Shown: positions 1 to 12,620, numbered from the stretch's first letter. The stretch: DNA of 64,000 nucleotides from Chamaecyparis obtusa (GCA_027943335.1 BSBK01002929.1:744001-808000); one strand, 5' to 3'. Notes: generated from the sequence alone by a model not told the origin. Translations and numbers: made by a program.

Positions 1-160
1 CCACAATCTACCATCCTCTCTTTTTCCCATATTTCTTGAGGCCTTTCTGTTGCTCTCAATATTTATATCCATTTTAAAATCCTCCCTGAGGGTTTGTGGA
101 TTTTTATCTCTTAAGAGGTATGGCATGTTTCCATCTACTGCATTTGAAGTATGTTGTTAA
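1..160 (-). pseudogene. Element F gag, C-terminal part (separated by element A)
   Basis: Read on the minus strand, this stretch encodes a Gag-like segment containing LLRDKNPQTLRE followed by NRKASRNMGKRE. It continues the F gag fragment that ends at 22009: joining position 22013 to 155 across one copy of GTTAA carries on the same protein type, with a one-base insertion near 140. Gag proteins form the particle that holds retroelement RNA. The piece is open to the left window edge, so its end is not visible. The link to the 22 kb fragment is inferred from the protein context and from the shared GTTAA duplication. Confidence 0.7.
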
Positions 161-963
161 TGTAATCACGTAAAATTGGGCTAATAGAACCTAAGGCCCT
201 ATTTTCCCTAATTAGGGATAAAACCCTAATTGTGTTCATTTTATTCTTGATTATTAACATAATTCATGAAATTCAATAAAATAATTAAATCTCATAATTC
301 AAGCATTTATCTTCAAATAATCAAGCAAAATCACTTGGATTACTTCTAAGCTAGATTAATTAAATCAAATCCATTAAATGCATGGCTAGAGTAATTAATT
401 AAAATAAATGAATAAATTACCTTTACAATGACATGTAACCATAAAGGAGACAACAAAGACAATTCCAACCAATGAGAGGTAATCACATGGATCAAGCAAG
501 GAAGCATCTCAACCACTCATCATGGATGCATCCTAATCATTCAAAATCTCAAAGTTCTATAAAAGAGGAATTTTCAAATCTTCATTGGCTCCTAGTCTTT
601 TGAATTGCCTCCTAATCTTTTGAATTTGCATATAGATCATTTGAATTCTTGCTTCCATATGCTCATTTTGATTTCATAGCTAATTAGATAACATTTAAAT
701 TTGATGAATCAATGGCTAATTTGAATGAGTTTGATAGTTTAATTGCATATTTCTTTGAATCTCTCATTCTAACATGCATTGTCATTGTTTAGGATCTTAC
801 TTTGAGAGCAATCTTAAATCCTTTTCATACTTGTGTTAGTTAGAGAGAAATAAATTGAATTCAATTGTTATTTGATTTGATTGAATTTTCATTCTAATAA
901 TTGATATAATGAATTATTGAAGTGTTGTGTTGCAGGTTTATAGGTCCACAATTCACACACACA
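161..963 (+). repeat. 5' LTR of element A
   Basis: About 803 bp, beginning TGTAATCACG, like the TGTAATACCCC start of the C-type LTRs, and ending in a CACACA tract five bases before the primer site. The last 161 bp are repeated at 21848-22008. A TATA-like CTATAAAA at 557-564 is in the right place for the element promoter and is also present in the C-type LTRs. The exact 3' boundary is uncertain by a few bases because of the CA repeat. Confidence 0.82.
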
Positions 964-967
964 TGTC

Positions 968-985
968 TAGCACCCACCGTGGGGC
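968..985 (+). promoter_or_regulatory. Element A primer-binding site (tRNA-Lys)
   Basis: TAGCACCCACCGTGGGGC differs at two bases (positions 2 and 5) from the reverse complement of the 3' end of plant tRNA-Lys (TGGCGCCCACCGTGGGGC). It lies just inside the 5' LTR, where minus-strand DNA synthesis would be primed. Confidence 0.85.
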
Positions 986-2828
986 CAAGCCCCAGATTTC
1001 TACCTTTTTAAACTAATTTTTGTCATGTTTCTACCAAAATAGGATCACATTTGAATATTTGGATCACATTTGGGAAGAAGGCTCACACCTGACATTTCCA
1101 GGATCGCATTAGGGATTTCTTGGATCGCATCTAGTCAGGTATCGCTTTTAGTTATTTCAGGATCGCATCTGGGATCCTTAATCATATTCAAGAAATTAGA
1201 TCTCATTCAGTCAAATTTAGGATCACATTTGGGGTTATTTGATTGAATTTAGATTTTTTTAATGCCTAATGGATTGATTTGATGTTTTTTGTGAATTTTA
1301 ACAGCCTAACAATGGTTTGCAGGAAAAATTGATAGAGACTTTATCATATGAAACTACTAATGGTTGTTTGTAGGTTGCCTTGGAGAAATCAACCAAATAT
1401 TATGCTTTCATTTCTAGGAATTTAAAATAATTTGAAGTCAATTTGCAAATTAACCAGAGGATTGTGCTCTTTTCCCTTGAGGAAATTCAGAAACTCAAAA
1501 GTTAATTTGCAATTTGGGGTCAAATTGGGGTAATTGAACATAAATTTTTCATGATGTGTCTTGGAGAGGTGATTTGAGTTAGTAGATTATGCTCTTCTCC
1601 TTCATGGAGAATTAGAAATCTGAACCTCACAATCATTGATCTACTTTCTTTATTGCATTACCTTTAGAGGTCATGTCAATTGAGGAAAAAAGCTCCCAAG
1701 AATGACCCAAGTGGGGACAAGTCTTAAGCTGACTCTTCCACCCCACTATGGGAGATGGTTATGAATGAATGCCTTTATTAAAAACCTTAAGCTAGATGCT
1801 ACCCAGTTCACCCCTGAAAGATTGGTAAGACTTGTGCAAGGCAAATAGTAATTTTTGTAAGAGTTCACCATATCAAGCCCTCCTTGACACTTGAACTCAG
1901 CTAATATGGGCTTCAACATCCATTGTATGTTGTTGGACCGCCATATTCTGAGGAGTCATTGAGTGTATTCCTAAGCTAGTGAACAAGTATTTCCAATCTA
2001 TACCTATTATAAGGAAGGTTAGGTGTGTTTGCTAAATATGATTGCTTGATGTTGTTTAATTGAAAATCTCAGATAAATCCCACAAATGAAAAAACACCAA
2101 GCACTTCAAACACCTACAAGTCACTGGAATCAGACAGAGAAGACACATTTTCCCAAAATTGACTGAAACTTGCATCAAACTATTCACCAGAATGTCACAT
2201 ATGGTATCCTAAGTTGCACCCTGCATTCCAAGTTGCATCTGGTCAATCTTGGATCACATCTTGTATACACCACATTTCCTGGGTCACATCTATGACCAAA
2301 TCTTAGTTAAGTGTTACATCTTGTATTTCCTGGGTCACATCTAGGGCCAAAAATTGTCAGTCGTATCATGTGTGTCGCATCTGAGATAGAGAGAAGTTCC
2401 ATACCTATCAGAACCTAGATTTTTACATTTTCAGATACCCATTTTAGCCTTTAGTCAAATTCTCTTGTCAAAAAAAATCTACCAATAACCTGAGAGAGTT
2501 ATTTCTAAGAAGATCTTGTCATCCTACTTGGTCCATCCTACATTGTTCAAATTGTGGATTCTCCTTATCACATCAGCTAAAATCAAGTTCCTGGCTCACT
2601 ATTAGGGCATTCTAACACCCTTTGATGCTGGAGCTTTCAAAACCAATCATAAATCCACTTGCATTTAGTTCCTAACTCGCTATTAGGGCATTCTAACACC
2701 CTTTGACGTTGGATCCTTAAGACATCTTCAAACCCACTTTTGCATCCTTGGACTCATAATTGGACATTTGCAAACATTCAAACCCACTTTAATACAAGAA
2801 ACTCTAAAATTCCTTAATCTAAGCTTTC
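986..2828 (+). other. Element A untranslated leader with two motif clusters
   Basis: There is no convincing gene in these 1.8 kb. Two clusters of a degenerate 10-14 base word are obvious. Cluster 1 (1041-1235) has about six copies of GGATCRCATYTGGG. Cluster 2 (about 2230-2386) has about six copies such as GGATCACATCT, GGGTCACATCT and TGTCGCATCTG. Between them is a segment (about 1570-1650) resembling the leaders of B and C (a GATTATGCTCT word). Leaders of this kind carry packaging and promoter-proximal signals; the role of the clusters is unknown. Confidence 0.7.
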
Positions 2829-4728
2829 ATGGTTAATACAAGACACAAATCTTACAAAATTGAAAGAAATCCATTTTCAAATGAGGTACCATTAATCACA
2901 TTTGAAAGAGGAGAAAAATCAAGACTTAATCCTCTAGTTGGAGAAACACCTAGCATTACTCATATAGCAACATCTGACGTGACAAACATGATCAACCAAG
3001 AAGACTTATGTTGTAATGAAAGACATGATGAACAAGATAATCAAGATGAGAAAAACAATCATGAAGAAGCCCGACACCAAGAAGCACATTATGATTCAGA
3101 TGATGAAGATCCTACAGAATAAGAATATCAAAGAGCTTTAAGAAGAAAATGATTCAAAAAGATCCTTGAGAGAACTTTGGAAGAAAACAAGGAAAATTAC
3201 TTCCTAGAACTTGCATCTCAAGGAGTGAAGCTACCTAAGGACTATGACATAAATCAACTCAAACCAAAAGAGGATCTTAGTCCTATATCTATTCTAACAT
3301 GAAAACTACTTGCTATGCAAGATGAAATCCAAGAACTCAAGAAAGAAAAGGAAAAACCAATGAAACAATACTCCTTGGAGCACATTTGTCCTTTCCCTTT
3401 TGATAAGGGACTAAAGATGATTCCATTTCCTCAACATGTCATGATTCCAAAATATGAAAAATATGCTGGAAATTCTGACCCTCAAGACCATGTGAGGGAG
3501 TTTTGCACATCCATTATGGAATTCATGCATGAAGAAATGTACCTTATGAGGTTATTTCCATGGAGCTTAGGTGGACAAGCAATTGACTGGCTCTCAGAAT
3601 TACCTATAGGAATCAAATCATTTGAAGAACTAGTGGAAAATTTTATTCAACAATACTCCTATAACATCCAACACACCATAAAAATGTTGTATTTATGCAA
3701 TACCAAACAGAAAATGGGAGAATCATTCTTGACTTTCCTACAAAGATGGAGGAAAATATTTGTGTGATATGCTAGAAAAATACCTAAAACTAAAAAGATG
3801 GACATCTTTATTAATAACTTAGAACCTGAAATGAATTTCCCAATACAACTACAAGGTCTGCCAAGTTTTGATAAGATGATAGATAGTGCCATCAAGATTG
3901 AGGAGGTCTTGATCAAGAAAGGGGAGATTACTATCAACAAAGAAAATAAAGACAAGTACTATCCCACCAAAGACAAGAACAAATACGGAAACAAGAATAA
4001 GAATGTGGTTAATGACGGGGTTGTTGATACTCCTAATACCAAACCAAAACTAGAAGTTTTTAATCTCACAAAAATTCTTCAAGAGGGCAAGACTTTAAAT
4101 TCTATGATGACACCAATGGCTAACAAGAATTTCAATAAACCTACTGCTTGAACAGAGCCTTGGGTAGCAAGACCTAAGAGAATATTAACACCATTAGGAG
4201 ATACATTGGAAGTAGTCTTGAAGTCACTATTGGACAATAAAATCATTACAATTCCTGACTCCAAACCTTGGGAACCAGAAGTAAAAGAAAGGTGGTGGAA
4301 TGATAGCAACTACTATGATTTTCATTACAATAAAGGACACAAAACAAACAACTATATGAAATTAAGACATGTTATATATCCAAGATCTAATTGAAGAAGG
4401 AAAAGTTAAGGTGGATGGAGATCATAAAAAAAATGATCATAAAGAATTTCAAACTCCATTACCTAGCTATGAAAAAGGAGAATCTTCCAAGAGCAACAAG
4501 ATTAATTATACATATACTAATAATGATAATGTAATTCATATGGTCGAACCATGCAAACCCTCCATCCATGTGATCACTCTAAAAGGAGTCCAAAGTAGAA
4601 CTGAGTCTTCTAATGTTGTAATAAGAAATCAAGCTAAGATCACTCTTAAAGGGGATTCAACATTGGATACACCAGCTACAACAACAGCATCTAAAAAATT
4701 GGCATTACCTCCAAATTTAATCTATTAG
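2829..4728 (+). pseudogene. gag: Element A gag (broken)
   Basis: The gene starts at ATG 2829 with MVNTRHKSYK, parallel to MVETRASS in C. The retrotransposon Gag domain lies at about 3380-3770 (CPFPFDK, then DPQDHVREF, ending FLTFLQRWRK) and continues past a stop at 3765. In-frame stops also occur at 3120 and upstream of 3315. The frame shifts near 4375, after KLRHVI. The C-terminal knuckle that reads C-x2-H-x4-H-x4-C in C reads Y-x2-H-x4-H-x4-Y here (about 4314-4357), so both zinc-binding cysteines are lost. Gag would form the particle and bind RNA. Confidence 0.85.
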
Positions 4729-4841
4729 ACCAGTTATAGTGCACACTATCTCAAATATCCATTCTAGAGATGTTAAAAATCTCTCCTAGTCATAGGGAAG
4801 TTCTTGATTAATCCTTTCTTAATACTAATGTGTAGAAAGAT

Positions 4842-5175
4842 CTAGATGTGGATATATTCCAAACTATGGTTGGTCACCTGAATTCCCCACATTACCTATC
4901 TTTCTCCAAGGAAGATGAAAAATTATTGAATTAGTAACATAACCAACTGTTGCATCTAGAGGTTCTTATTCATAAACACCGTGTCAAGTGTGTCTTGATA
5001 GATGGAGGCCCTAAAGTAAACATATGCACATATAACTTGGTAAAACAATTGGGATTTTTTGAACATGCAATTGATCCTAGAAGAAAGATAACAATCAAAG
5101 CTATGATGAAGAAGAAAGATCTTCCAAAAGATTATTTGTTTTACCTATCAAAGTGAGAATAGTGGAAAGAGATGT
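4842..5175 (+). pseudogene. Element A protease, N-terminal part (cut by element N)
   Basis: In the gag frame the segment reads FQTMVGHL, then VLIDGG followed by PKVNIC near 4995-5025, the active-site loop of a retroviral-type aspartic protease in the DGG form shared with B and C. Stops TAG TAA near 4936-4941 and a final break at 5153 show decay. The gene stops abruptly at GATGT (5171-5175), the target site of element N, and resumes at 12402. The protease would cleave the Gag-Pol polyprotein. Confidence 0.8.
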
Positions 5176-6292
5176 TGTTGGAAAGTTATCTATACTGAAG
5201 TATATGACTAGATATAGTGTTGTCATTATGGAAACAAAGTCATATAGCAGTTTGGAGTCAGTGCACTTAGTGTAAAGATCAAAATTCAGTTAAGTGTTGA
5301 AGACTAGATAGTGTACAGAGTTCCTACAGCTTAGAGCATCATCACACATGTGTACGGATGAATTAAGGTATGCCTCCTAGAATTTAAGTTTTTTAGACTA
5401 TACTTATACTTAGTCCAAGAGTGCATAAGTAGATATGGAAAGATGTGAAAGTTACAGTCAGTTGAAGTTGCATAGCTAGTGTGTGCCAGTAGTGAACAGA
5501 GCATGGAGCCGACAGTTAGCTTTTTGGTTTGTGATTATAATATAATGTTGTAAAGGCTATGTGCCCATTGTATTTAGGTTGTTGACATATGTACATGTAT
5601 AATTGTAAGCATGCTTAAGCCAATTCATTTGGAAGCATTATTTGTAATTAGTTATAGGGCAGACCTATTTATGTATTTTGTATAAACACATAAATATAAG
5701 GTGCACCTATTGTATTCAATATGAAAGAAGCAAGAGAGTTGTATTAAGCAGAGTAGAGGTATGCAAAGTCAGCATAAGATGTGTTAGATATTTTCTAGAG
5801 GTCAAAGCATCAGTGTACCAAAGGAACTGATCTGACAGGTAGTGTCACAGTGAACAGTTCACCTATAGATATAGTGTTTATCTAATTTAGAAGGTTGTAG
5901 CCTTCATCATTTGAGAAGTGAGCTCTAGGAAAGTGAGTCCACTCCCCTAATAGGGATCATTGTAAAAGACTCCTAACAGGGTCTGACCCTTAACATGGTC
6001 TATTGTACTTAAAGCATTGTAAAGCTACTCCTAACAGGGTAAAGGATCTTCTAACAAGGATCACAAAACACTAGTGTAGATTATTAGTGGGTATCAATTC
6101 CCATTGGGGTTTTGGCCTATTCGGGTTTCCCTATAACCATATTGGTGCCATGTGTTGATTTCATGTTTCATGTTTATGTGAATGCTTAATTCAATTCTTA
6201 AGCATTTATGTTCGGCATAAAGATTAAAGTTAAAAGTTAAAATATAGTGAACACTGATTCACCCCCCCCTCTTAGTGTTCCCATTCCTAAAA
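5176..6292 (+). repeat. 5' LTR of element N
   Basis: About 1117 bp, starting TGTTGGAAAG, the usual copia-type start, and ending CCTAAAA where the other copy ends CCTAACA. It closely matches 11283-12401 throughout, including the phrase ACAGGGTAAAGGATC. A TATA-like TATAAACA near 5681 may mark the promoter. Confidence 0.9.
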
Positions 6293-6294
6293 AT

Positions 6295-6306
6295 TGGTAT
6301 TAGAGC
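6295..6306 (+). promoter_or_regulatory. Element N primer-binding site (initiator tRNA-Met)
   Basis: TGGTATTAGAGC differs at one base from TGGTATCAGAGC, the complement of the 3' end of plant initiator tRNA-Met used by most plant copia elements. It starts three bases after the LTR end. Confidence 0.9.
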
Positions 6307-6346
6307 TCTAGTCCTTAGAAAAGAAGTTTAACCACTTGAGGAGATC

Positions 6347-7477
6347 ATGGACAAAGTAGATATGAAACATCTAAAGAAAAATCTTGAAGCCACTCTTGAA
6401 GATTTGGACAATTTAGAAAGAGAAATTGAAGAACTAAAAGAAAAATTTAGTGATGCTCAATTAGTTATCAAAAGAATAAGAAAGGATTTGAAAGGACACT
6501 CTAATATTGAACTTGAAGAAAAATTCAAGAATTTGAGTGAATAAAATGCATCCTTGTTAAGTCAGCTTGAAGAATTTGATGACAAACTGATGAACAATCA
6601 AGATTTCTAGAATGAACAAGTCAAGGAGAACCTTCAACTCAATGAAGAACTAAGGGAAGCTAACTTAGAAATATTGGAGCTAAATAATATCAAAGAAAGC
6701 TTGGAATCTAAATTGAAGAAGTCAAAGGATCATATTGAAAAATTACACACCAATGCTAAGTTGGTAGAATCATAGTTGTATGCAAGAAGAATCAAAGGAG
6801 ACACTACCTACATTAGATACAATGAAGCACAAAATTAGATTGACAATATGCAAGCCAGAAAGGATTCACAAAAGAACTCTACTGATGATGAGAAGACTGA
6901 AGATCAAACCAAAGACAATGGTGGTCCTCCTAGGAATGAGCACAAGCAAGTAGAACACACTTTTTTTTCTTGTAACAAGCATGGATACATTGCCAAAAAC
7001 TGTATAGAGGTAAAACCTTTTAATGGATACTATGTTTCATGCAATAGATTTTGTCATAAAGCTATAAATTGGAAGACTAGTAAGAAGAATAGGACTCAGC
7101 AAGATCAAAGAAATCAAAATCAGGCAAATGTTAGAAGTTCTTAGAATGTTACATGTCAGATATGTAACTATAATGGTCACTCAGCCAGAAGATGTAGAAT
7201 GGTGACTCATGTCAATATGCCAAGGAATAATAGACCTCCAATCATTTTTCATGCTTGTAACAAGGTTGGACATATCTCAAGGTTCTGTAGATCAAGGATG
7301 CAAGGTTAGGAAAGCCCTAAAAAGACTGAAGAAATAGTTTTGGATCCTGAAATAGAAGTCAAGTTTGTGAAAGCCTCAGAGGATGAGAGCTTGATTTGGT
7401 CAGAAGAAAAGAAGGACAAAGCTAATGAGAATGTATTGGATGCATCCCTAGTGGACGCACCCTCTACATTTGCATGA
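6347..7477 (+). pseudogene. Element N ORF1: coiled-coil and zinc-knuckle gag-like protein
   Basis: One frame from ATG 6347 to TGA 7475, broken by several stops (for example at 6542, in the 6600-6840 stretch, and at 7142 and 7308). The first half is a charged heptad-like coiled coil (LEREIEELKEKFSDAQ and following). The second half has knuckles: an intact CQICNYNGHSARRC (7154-7195), and degenerate forms near 6970-7010 (CNKHGYIAKNC) and 7250-7290 (CNKVGHISRFC). The usual copia Gag core domain ahead of the knuckles is not visible, so this may be a shortened or very divergent Gag. RNA binding is inferred from the knuckles. Confidence 0.72.
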
Positions 7478-7921
7478 ATGGCCCTCGGGGTCATGGGGGA
7501 GCTAATTTAGCTCTAGACCCCTGTGTGGCTGGTATACTCATCCTTAGAGTATGCACCTTTGGACTTAAGCTTTTGGAGTGTATAGGAACCTTCATGCAAG
7601 AGCGCACATGGTGATGGTTAGAAGAGCTCAAGTTTGAAATTTTGAAGTGACAACTTGGTTTACACAATGTGCATTAATGGTAGATTTTTCACTTTAAAGT
7701 ACACAAAAGTCATTTGATTGCTCATTGCATTCAAATTCAGAGTGATAGAGAGTAGAAAGAGCCTTGGAAGTTGTTGTGAAGTCTTGGAGATTGAATCTAT
7801 CAAATATTTTCTATAGTTATTAGTGCATTTGATCAATTACAGTAACCCTAGCTCATTGCATCGATTTGAAAGCTATTAGATCATCTATGAGTTTAGTTGG
7901 AAAGCATTTAACAAGTAAGTC
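7478..7921 (+). other. Element N inter-ORF spacer
   Basis: About 440 bp between the two frames of N. I see no conserved motif, promoter or coding signal in it. Confidence 0.5.
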
Positions 7922-10749
7922 ATGGCCACTCCCATAGTTTTTTATGTTTCTAAAAAGAAGAGATACATTTTCAAGAGGCACCCATTTAAATCAACCCTAG
8001 ATGATTTAGAGGGAGCATTTTCCCGCATACTGATGGGTGTCATGCATGTAGAAGACATAAGGGCTTACATCTATTGTAAGAAGGAACCTGTTGGACTAGA
8101 TAGGTTAAGGGCGCACATGGACACAATGTTGAAACTAGACAAAATGTTCATGGATGAATACACCAAATGGAATGGTCACCCCATTATTGAGTATGCTACA
8201 ACATATGAATTCTATGAGACAGAATGGATAAAGATCTTATTAAGAAGAATCCATGATGATTTTTTTTGGATTGGATATGTTCCAGTTAGAATCACAAATG
8301 ACCAAATTCATGAGATGACAGGCCTTTCTAGGATAGGTGTCATCCTTCCAGTGGGAAAGGATGTCAAAAAGATGGTTGAACAAGTATGTAAATCCAAAAG
8401 TGATAGGTAGGGCATGACTATTGAGCCTATAGAGCAAGCAGACATCAAATTGATGTCAATGATACTGGGTTATAGATTTCATCACACCAACAGGGTGAAT
8501 AGTGTGTCTACGGGCACTATTCTAGCAACCAACTAACTTGTGCAAGAAGATGGTGAGTTCAACTTGTGTGAGATCTTGTGCACATAGTTGATAGATAACA
8601 TCAAGGCCATCAAGCATGCAAAAATAAAGATATTCAGGTTTGGGTCCCTAATCATCTATATGTACCTTCATATAGTTGGTAAAGTATCAGACTTATATCT
8701 AGACAAGTCCATTCCAACCATGCCATAGATATCAAACAAGGCATGCACTAAGAGCACCTTAAGAGACTATATAACCTTGGAATTGAAGACCTTCAAAGCA
8801 AGAATGCAGATGAGGTATAGGATTCCTGAGAATATTGTGAAGTATAAAGACACAATATGCTTTATGGTGGAGACAGACACTACATGTATGGAAGTCGTTG
8901 AGCCTAGAACTAAGTGGATTCATCCACTTGGGTATGAAGTAAAGGAACAAGTTCTTGAAGCCTATGCACAGGTATTGCTATTAGCCCCTAAAGATGATAA
9001 TGAACCTAGCTGGGGAACCTATGAAGAAAAGACTAGAGAAGTTGATGCTAAACTAAATAGTGCTGCAACAAAAAGAAAGGTTGCAAAGGTCACATCTGAA
9101 ATCTTGAGAATACATGGTGTATCTCATGCAGACCTTGATAAAGCAAGGGATGAAAAGATTTCCCTAGAATTGAAAGGCACAACAATAGAGGAAGAACAAG
9201 AAGATCCTAAGCTGAAGAAGATAAAAATTGAATCAGATGACAGTTAGAAGGGTAAAGAAGATAATACTCCTTATACGCCCAAAGATACTCCTCCAGAGTA
9301 TAAGCCTATATTCAAGAAGAAAGAAGTTAGCACTAGTCATCCATCCTCGCGAGCACTAAGGAGAAAAAAAACATTCAAGAACCTCCTATAGCAAGATTCA
9401 GACCTAGTCTTAAATTTTTAAATGCAAGAATTATTGATAAGGGCAGAATTGATCAAGTAGGGAAGTTCTATGAATCTTACAATGAGATTGACAAATCAAA
9501 AATACATAGTATGATTGTCAAACACATGATCAAGTTCAAGAAGATAGTCCTTGAGTTGAAAATAGAAATTCCAGATAAAGTATGGGATATATTAGAAAAT
9601 CTAAAGAGACAAGCAAATGAAGAAGATCTAAGGATGAGAGAAAAAGTATTAGAAGATACTCTGTCTATATGTTCTAAAGAAGAAGTGGCACTGATATTGA
9701 ATTTTGTGAAGCCACACCTAAGGACTAAGATGAGAACTCTTCATATCATGAACAAAGACTATGAGCTAATTACGAAGGAAATAGAAATGGCTTTTGAGAA
9801 GGTGTTACTAGAACAACAGATAAAACCACCTACTACACCCATCTCTCATGCACCCAATGAGGAAGAGAAAGTGGTAGAGCCCACTAATGTACCAATGACA
9901 GGTCTTCAGGACTCAACGCCCATAGAAGAAACTCAAGTAGAGGCAGACAAGTCTACGTCCATGACAGAATCACACAAAGATAGCACTATTATCATAGATA
10001 ATGTGGAAATAGCCATGGTGGCTACTGATAAGGATTTGGACAAGTTTGAGGAAGCATTTGTCAACACTGAGGAAGCTGAAATCATATGCAGCAAAAAACC
10101 TCCCATTCAGTAAGAAGTACTCATAGAAGATGTTTCTAATGAGAAAGAAGAAGAGAAGAAAGAAGGAGAAAAAGAAAAAGAAAGAAAAGATGAAACTGTT
10201 GTTGAACTGGTCACAGTAAAACAAGAAGTGGTGATGGACAGCACTCCCATCACTCCCTCCTTAGCATTTTTGTCAAGTTTGACACCTAACACAAGTAGTT
10301 TGGATTCTTGGAAAGAAGAAGACTTGATTAAGTTCAGTGTCCTGGCTATGGAGAAGGAAAAGGAGAAGCAAGTCATGAGAAATCCTCTCCTTGTGGAATT
10401 AGTTAATATTTTGAATAGTTTGTTTCTTGAAGATAAGAAAGTGCAAAATGTACATTCAGTTGATGATGTGAGCACAGTCATCTCATAGTTCAAAAGCAAT
10501 TTTTCTAGCTTAGAAGAATCTACGACCATAGTGGTAGAAGATAAATACTTGAAGAAGAGACTCAATGAAATAATGAGCAACTTTGCACTACACTTGAATT
10601 ATCTTAAGTTTGGTCAGGCATCCTTAAAGGAATTTGTAGATCAAGGAAGGAAAGTCATTGTAGAATCCATGGATCAGGATAAGCTCACTAATGCCCATCT
10701 TAAGAAGATCAAAGATGCAGAGGAAATGATTGAGAAGGTAAAGAATTAA
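7922..10749 (+). pseudogene. Element N ORF2: unknown about 940-codon protein
   Basis: Starts at ATG 7922 (MATPIVFYVSKKKRY). One frame runs to about 9360, with stops at 8408, near 8536, 8588 and 8728, and at 9245. It shifts frame at an A-run (9364-9372) and then runs to TAA 10747. The N-terminal globular part (about 8220-8340) has an EWIKILLRRIHDDFF helix, then VRITNDQIHEMTGL, whose layout recalls the N-terminal part of plant mobile or transposon-associated domains; this resemblance is weak. The C-terminal half is acidic, rich in E, K and D, and probably helical. I recognise no enzyme motif. The long frame shows it was once a protein; its function is unknown. Confidence 0.6.
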
Positions 10750-11282
10750 GTGCTAGACACATCCACTAATGTAAAAATGTCTATCAAGGTCAATTGGACA
10801 TAATTGAGAAGGCAGAAAAAGAAATGGAGAAGATAAGGTCTAGACAGACTTAGTTAAGGAATGCTCTTGCGCCCTCACTAGACATTCTCAGTCAGAACAT
10901 AAAGGAGATTGATGAGACCATGATAACCTATGATCAAGGTTCGAGCATAGAATTGGACAAGATGGAGAAGCTTCAATATGCATTATGTGCCCATCTATAG
11001 ATAGTCAATTCTCTAATAACCTTTTGGAAGAAGGAGATCTAGAACCTCAAGATTACATATCTGGATGTTTTCCCTCACTAAGTATGTATAGATATAGTTT
11101 TTGATGCACCTTTGTCATTAATGTCAAAGGGGGAGTTGTTTATATAATATGGAGTACATATATGTATAGGAAGATATAAGATTATGTATAAAGATGTATA
11201 GAAGACAAAAAAATTTTTTGTAAAGGAACAGTTAGAGACTTGGCCATATTCCTTTGTTTCCATCAATGAAAATGGGGGAGAT
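10750..11282 (+). other. Element N 3' region and polypurine tract
   Basis: Decayed continuation of ORF2 to about 11080, then TCAAAGGGGGAG near 11124 and AATGGGGGAGAT at 11271-11282, directly against the 3' LTR. The second is the probable polypurine tract that primes plus-strand DNA synthesis. Confidence 0.75.
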
Positions 11283-12401
11283 TATTATCAATATCTATAC
11301 TAAATTATATGACTAGATATAGTGTTTTCATTATGGAAACAAATTCATATAGTAGTTTGTAGTCAGCACACTTAGTGTAAAGATCAGAATTTAGTTAAGT
11401 GTTGAAGACTGGATAGTGTACAGAGTTCCTATAGCTCAGAGCATTAGCGCACGTGTGTACAGATGAATTAATGTATGCACCCTGGAATTTAAGGTTGTTA
11501 GAATATACTTATGCTTAGTCTAAGAGCACATAAGTAGATATGCAAAAGATGTGAAAGTTACAGTCAGTTGAAGTTGCACAGCCAGTGTGTGCCAGCAGCT
11601 AATAGAGCATGGATTTGACAGTTAGATTTTTGGTTTGCAATTATAATATAATGTTTTAAAGGCTATGCACCCATTATATTTATGTTGTCGACATATGTAC
11701 ATGTATAATTATAAGCATGCTTAAGCCAATTCATTTGGAAGTATTATTTTTAATTAGTTATAGGACCAACCTATTTATGTATTTTGTATAAATGCATAAA
11801 TATAAGGTGTGCCCATTGTATTTGGTATGGAAGAAGCAAGAGAGTTGTATTAAGTAGAGAAAAGGTATGAAAAGTCATCATAAGATGTGTTAGAGATTTT
11901 CTAGAGGTCAAAGCATCAGCGCACCAAAGGAACTGATCTGACAAGCAGTGTCATAGTGAACAGTTCACCTGTAGATATAGTGTGTATCTAATTTAGAAGG
12001 TTGTAGCCTTCATCATTTGAGTAGTGAGCTCTAGGATAGTGAGTCCACTCCCCTAACAAGGATCATTGTAAAAGACTCCTAATAGGGTCTGACCCTTAAC
12101 AAGGTCTACTTTACTTAAAGCATTGTAAAGCTACTCCTAACAGGGTAAAGGATCTTCTAACAAGGATCACAAAACACTAGTGCAGATTATTAGTGGGTAT
12201 CAAGTCCCACCAGGGTTTTTACCTATTTGGGTTTCCCCGTAACCGTATTGGTGTCATGTGTTGATTTAATGTTTCATTTTTATGTGAATGTTTAATTCAA
12301 TTCTTAAGCATTTATGTTCGACATAAAGATTAAAGTTAAAAGTTAAAATATAGTGAACACTGATTCACCCCCCCCGCCTCTCAGTGTTCCCATTCCTAAC
12401 A
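11283..12401 (+). repeat. 3' LTR of element N
   Basis: About 1119 bp, near-identical in layout to 5176-6292 and ending CCTAACA next to the GATGT duplication. The first 12 bases (TATTATCAAT...) have drifted from the TGTTGGAAAG start of the other copy. Scattered single-base differences indicate that the insertion is not recent. Confidence 0.9.
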
Positions 12402-12620
12402 GATGTCATATGTCAAGTTCTTGATTTACCACTCGCATACAACATTATTCTTGGAAGGTCATGGATACACTCAATGCAAGTTGTGCCTTCTACATACCAC
12501 CATGCATAAAATTTCCTTATAATGGAGTGGAGGTGACTATTCTTGCTGACACAACATATCCTTGTAACAATCTTAAATAAACAAAGAGCATCATTCCACA
12601 CAATAAATAAAGTTCCAATA
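12402..12620 (+). pseudogene. Element A protease, C-terminal part
   Basis: Resumes the protease cut at 5175, reading CQVLDLPLAYNIILG as in C (CQVLDLPLAYNILLG), followed by the WIHSMQ and PSTYHH segments. A single-base deletion near 12510 shifts the frame. GATGT at 12402-12406 is the duplicated target of element N. Confidence 0.85.

Larger units (their letters stand above)
5176..12401 (+). mobile_element. Element N: non-autonomous copia-type LTR retrotransposon
   Basis: This 7.2 kb element has two about 1.12 kb LTRs, GATGT duplicated at 5171-5175 and 12402-12406, an initiator tRNA-Met primer site and a polypurine tract. The two flanks together make a protease gene, proving insertion into A. 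The 5.0 kb interior has a gag-like coiled-coil/zinc-knuckle gene and a long second frame, but no protease, integrase, RT or RNase H that I can see. It would therefore have depended on enzymes from another element. Confidence 0.9.

Noticed and set aside
9970..10580. Minus-strand open frames over the end of ORF2 of N
   Set aside because: They are Phe/Ser-rich shadows of the Glu/Lys-rich plus-strand frame.
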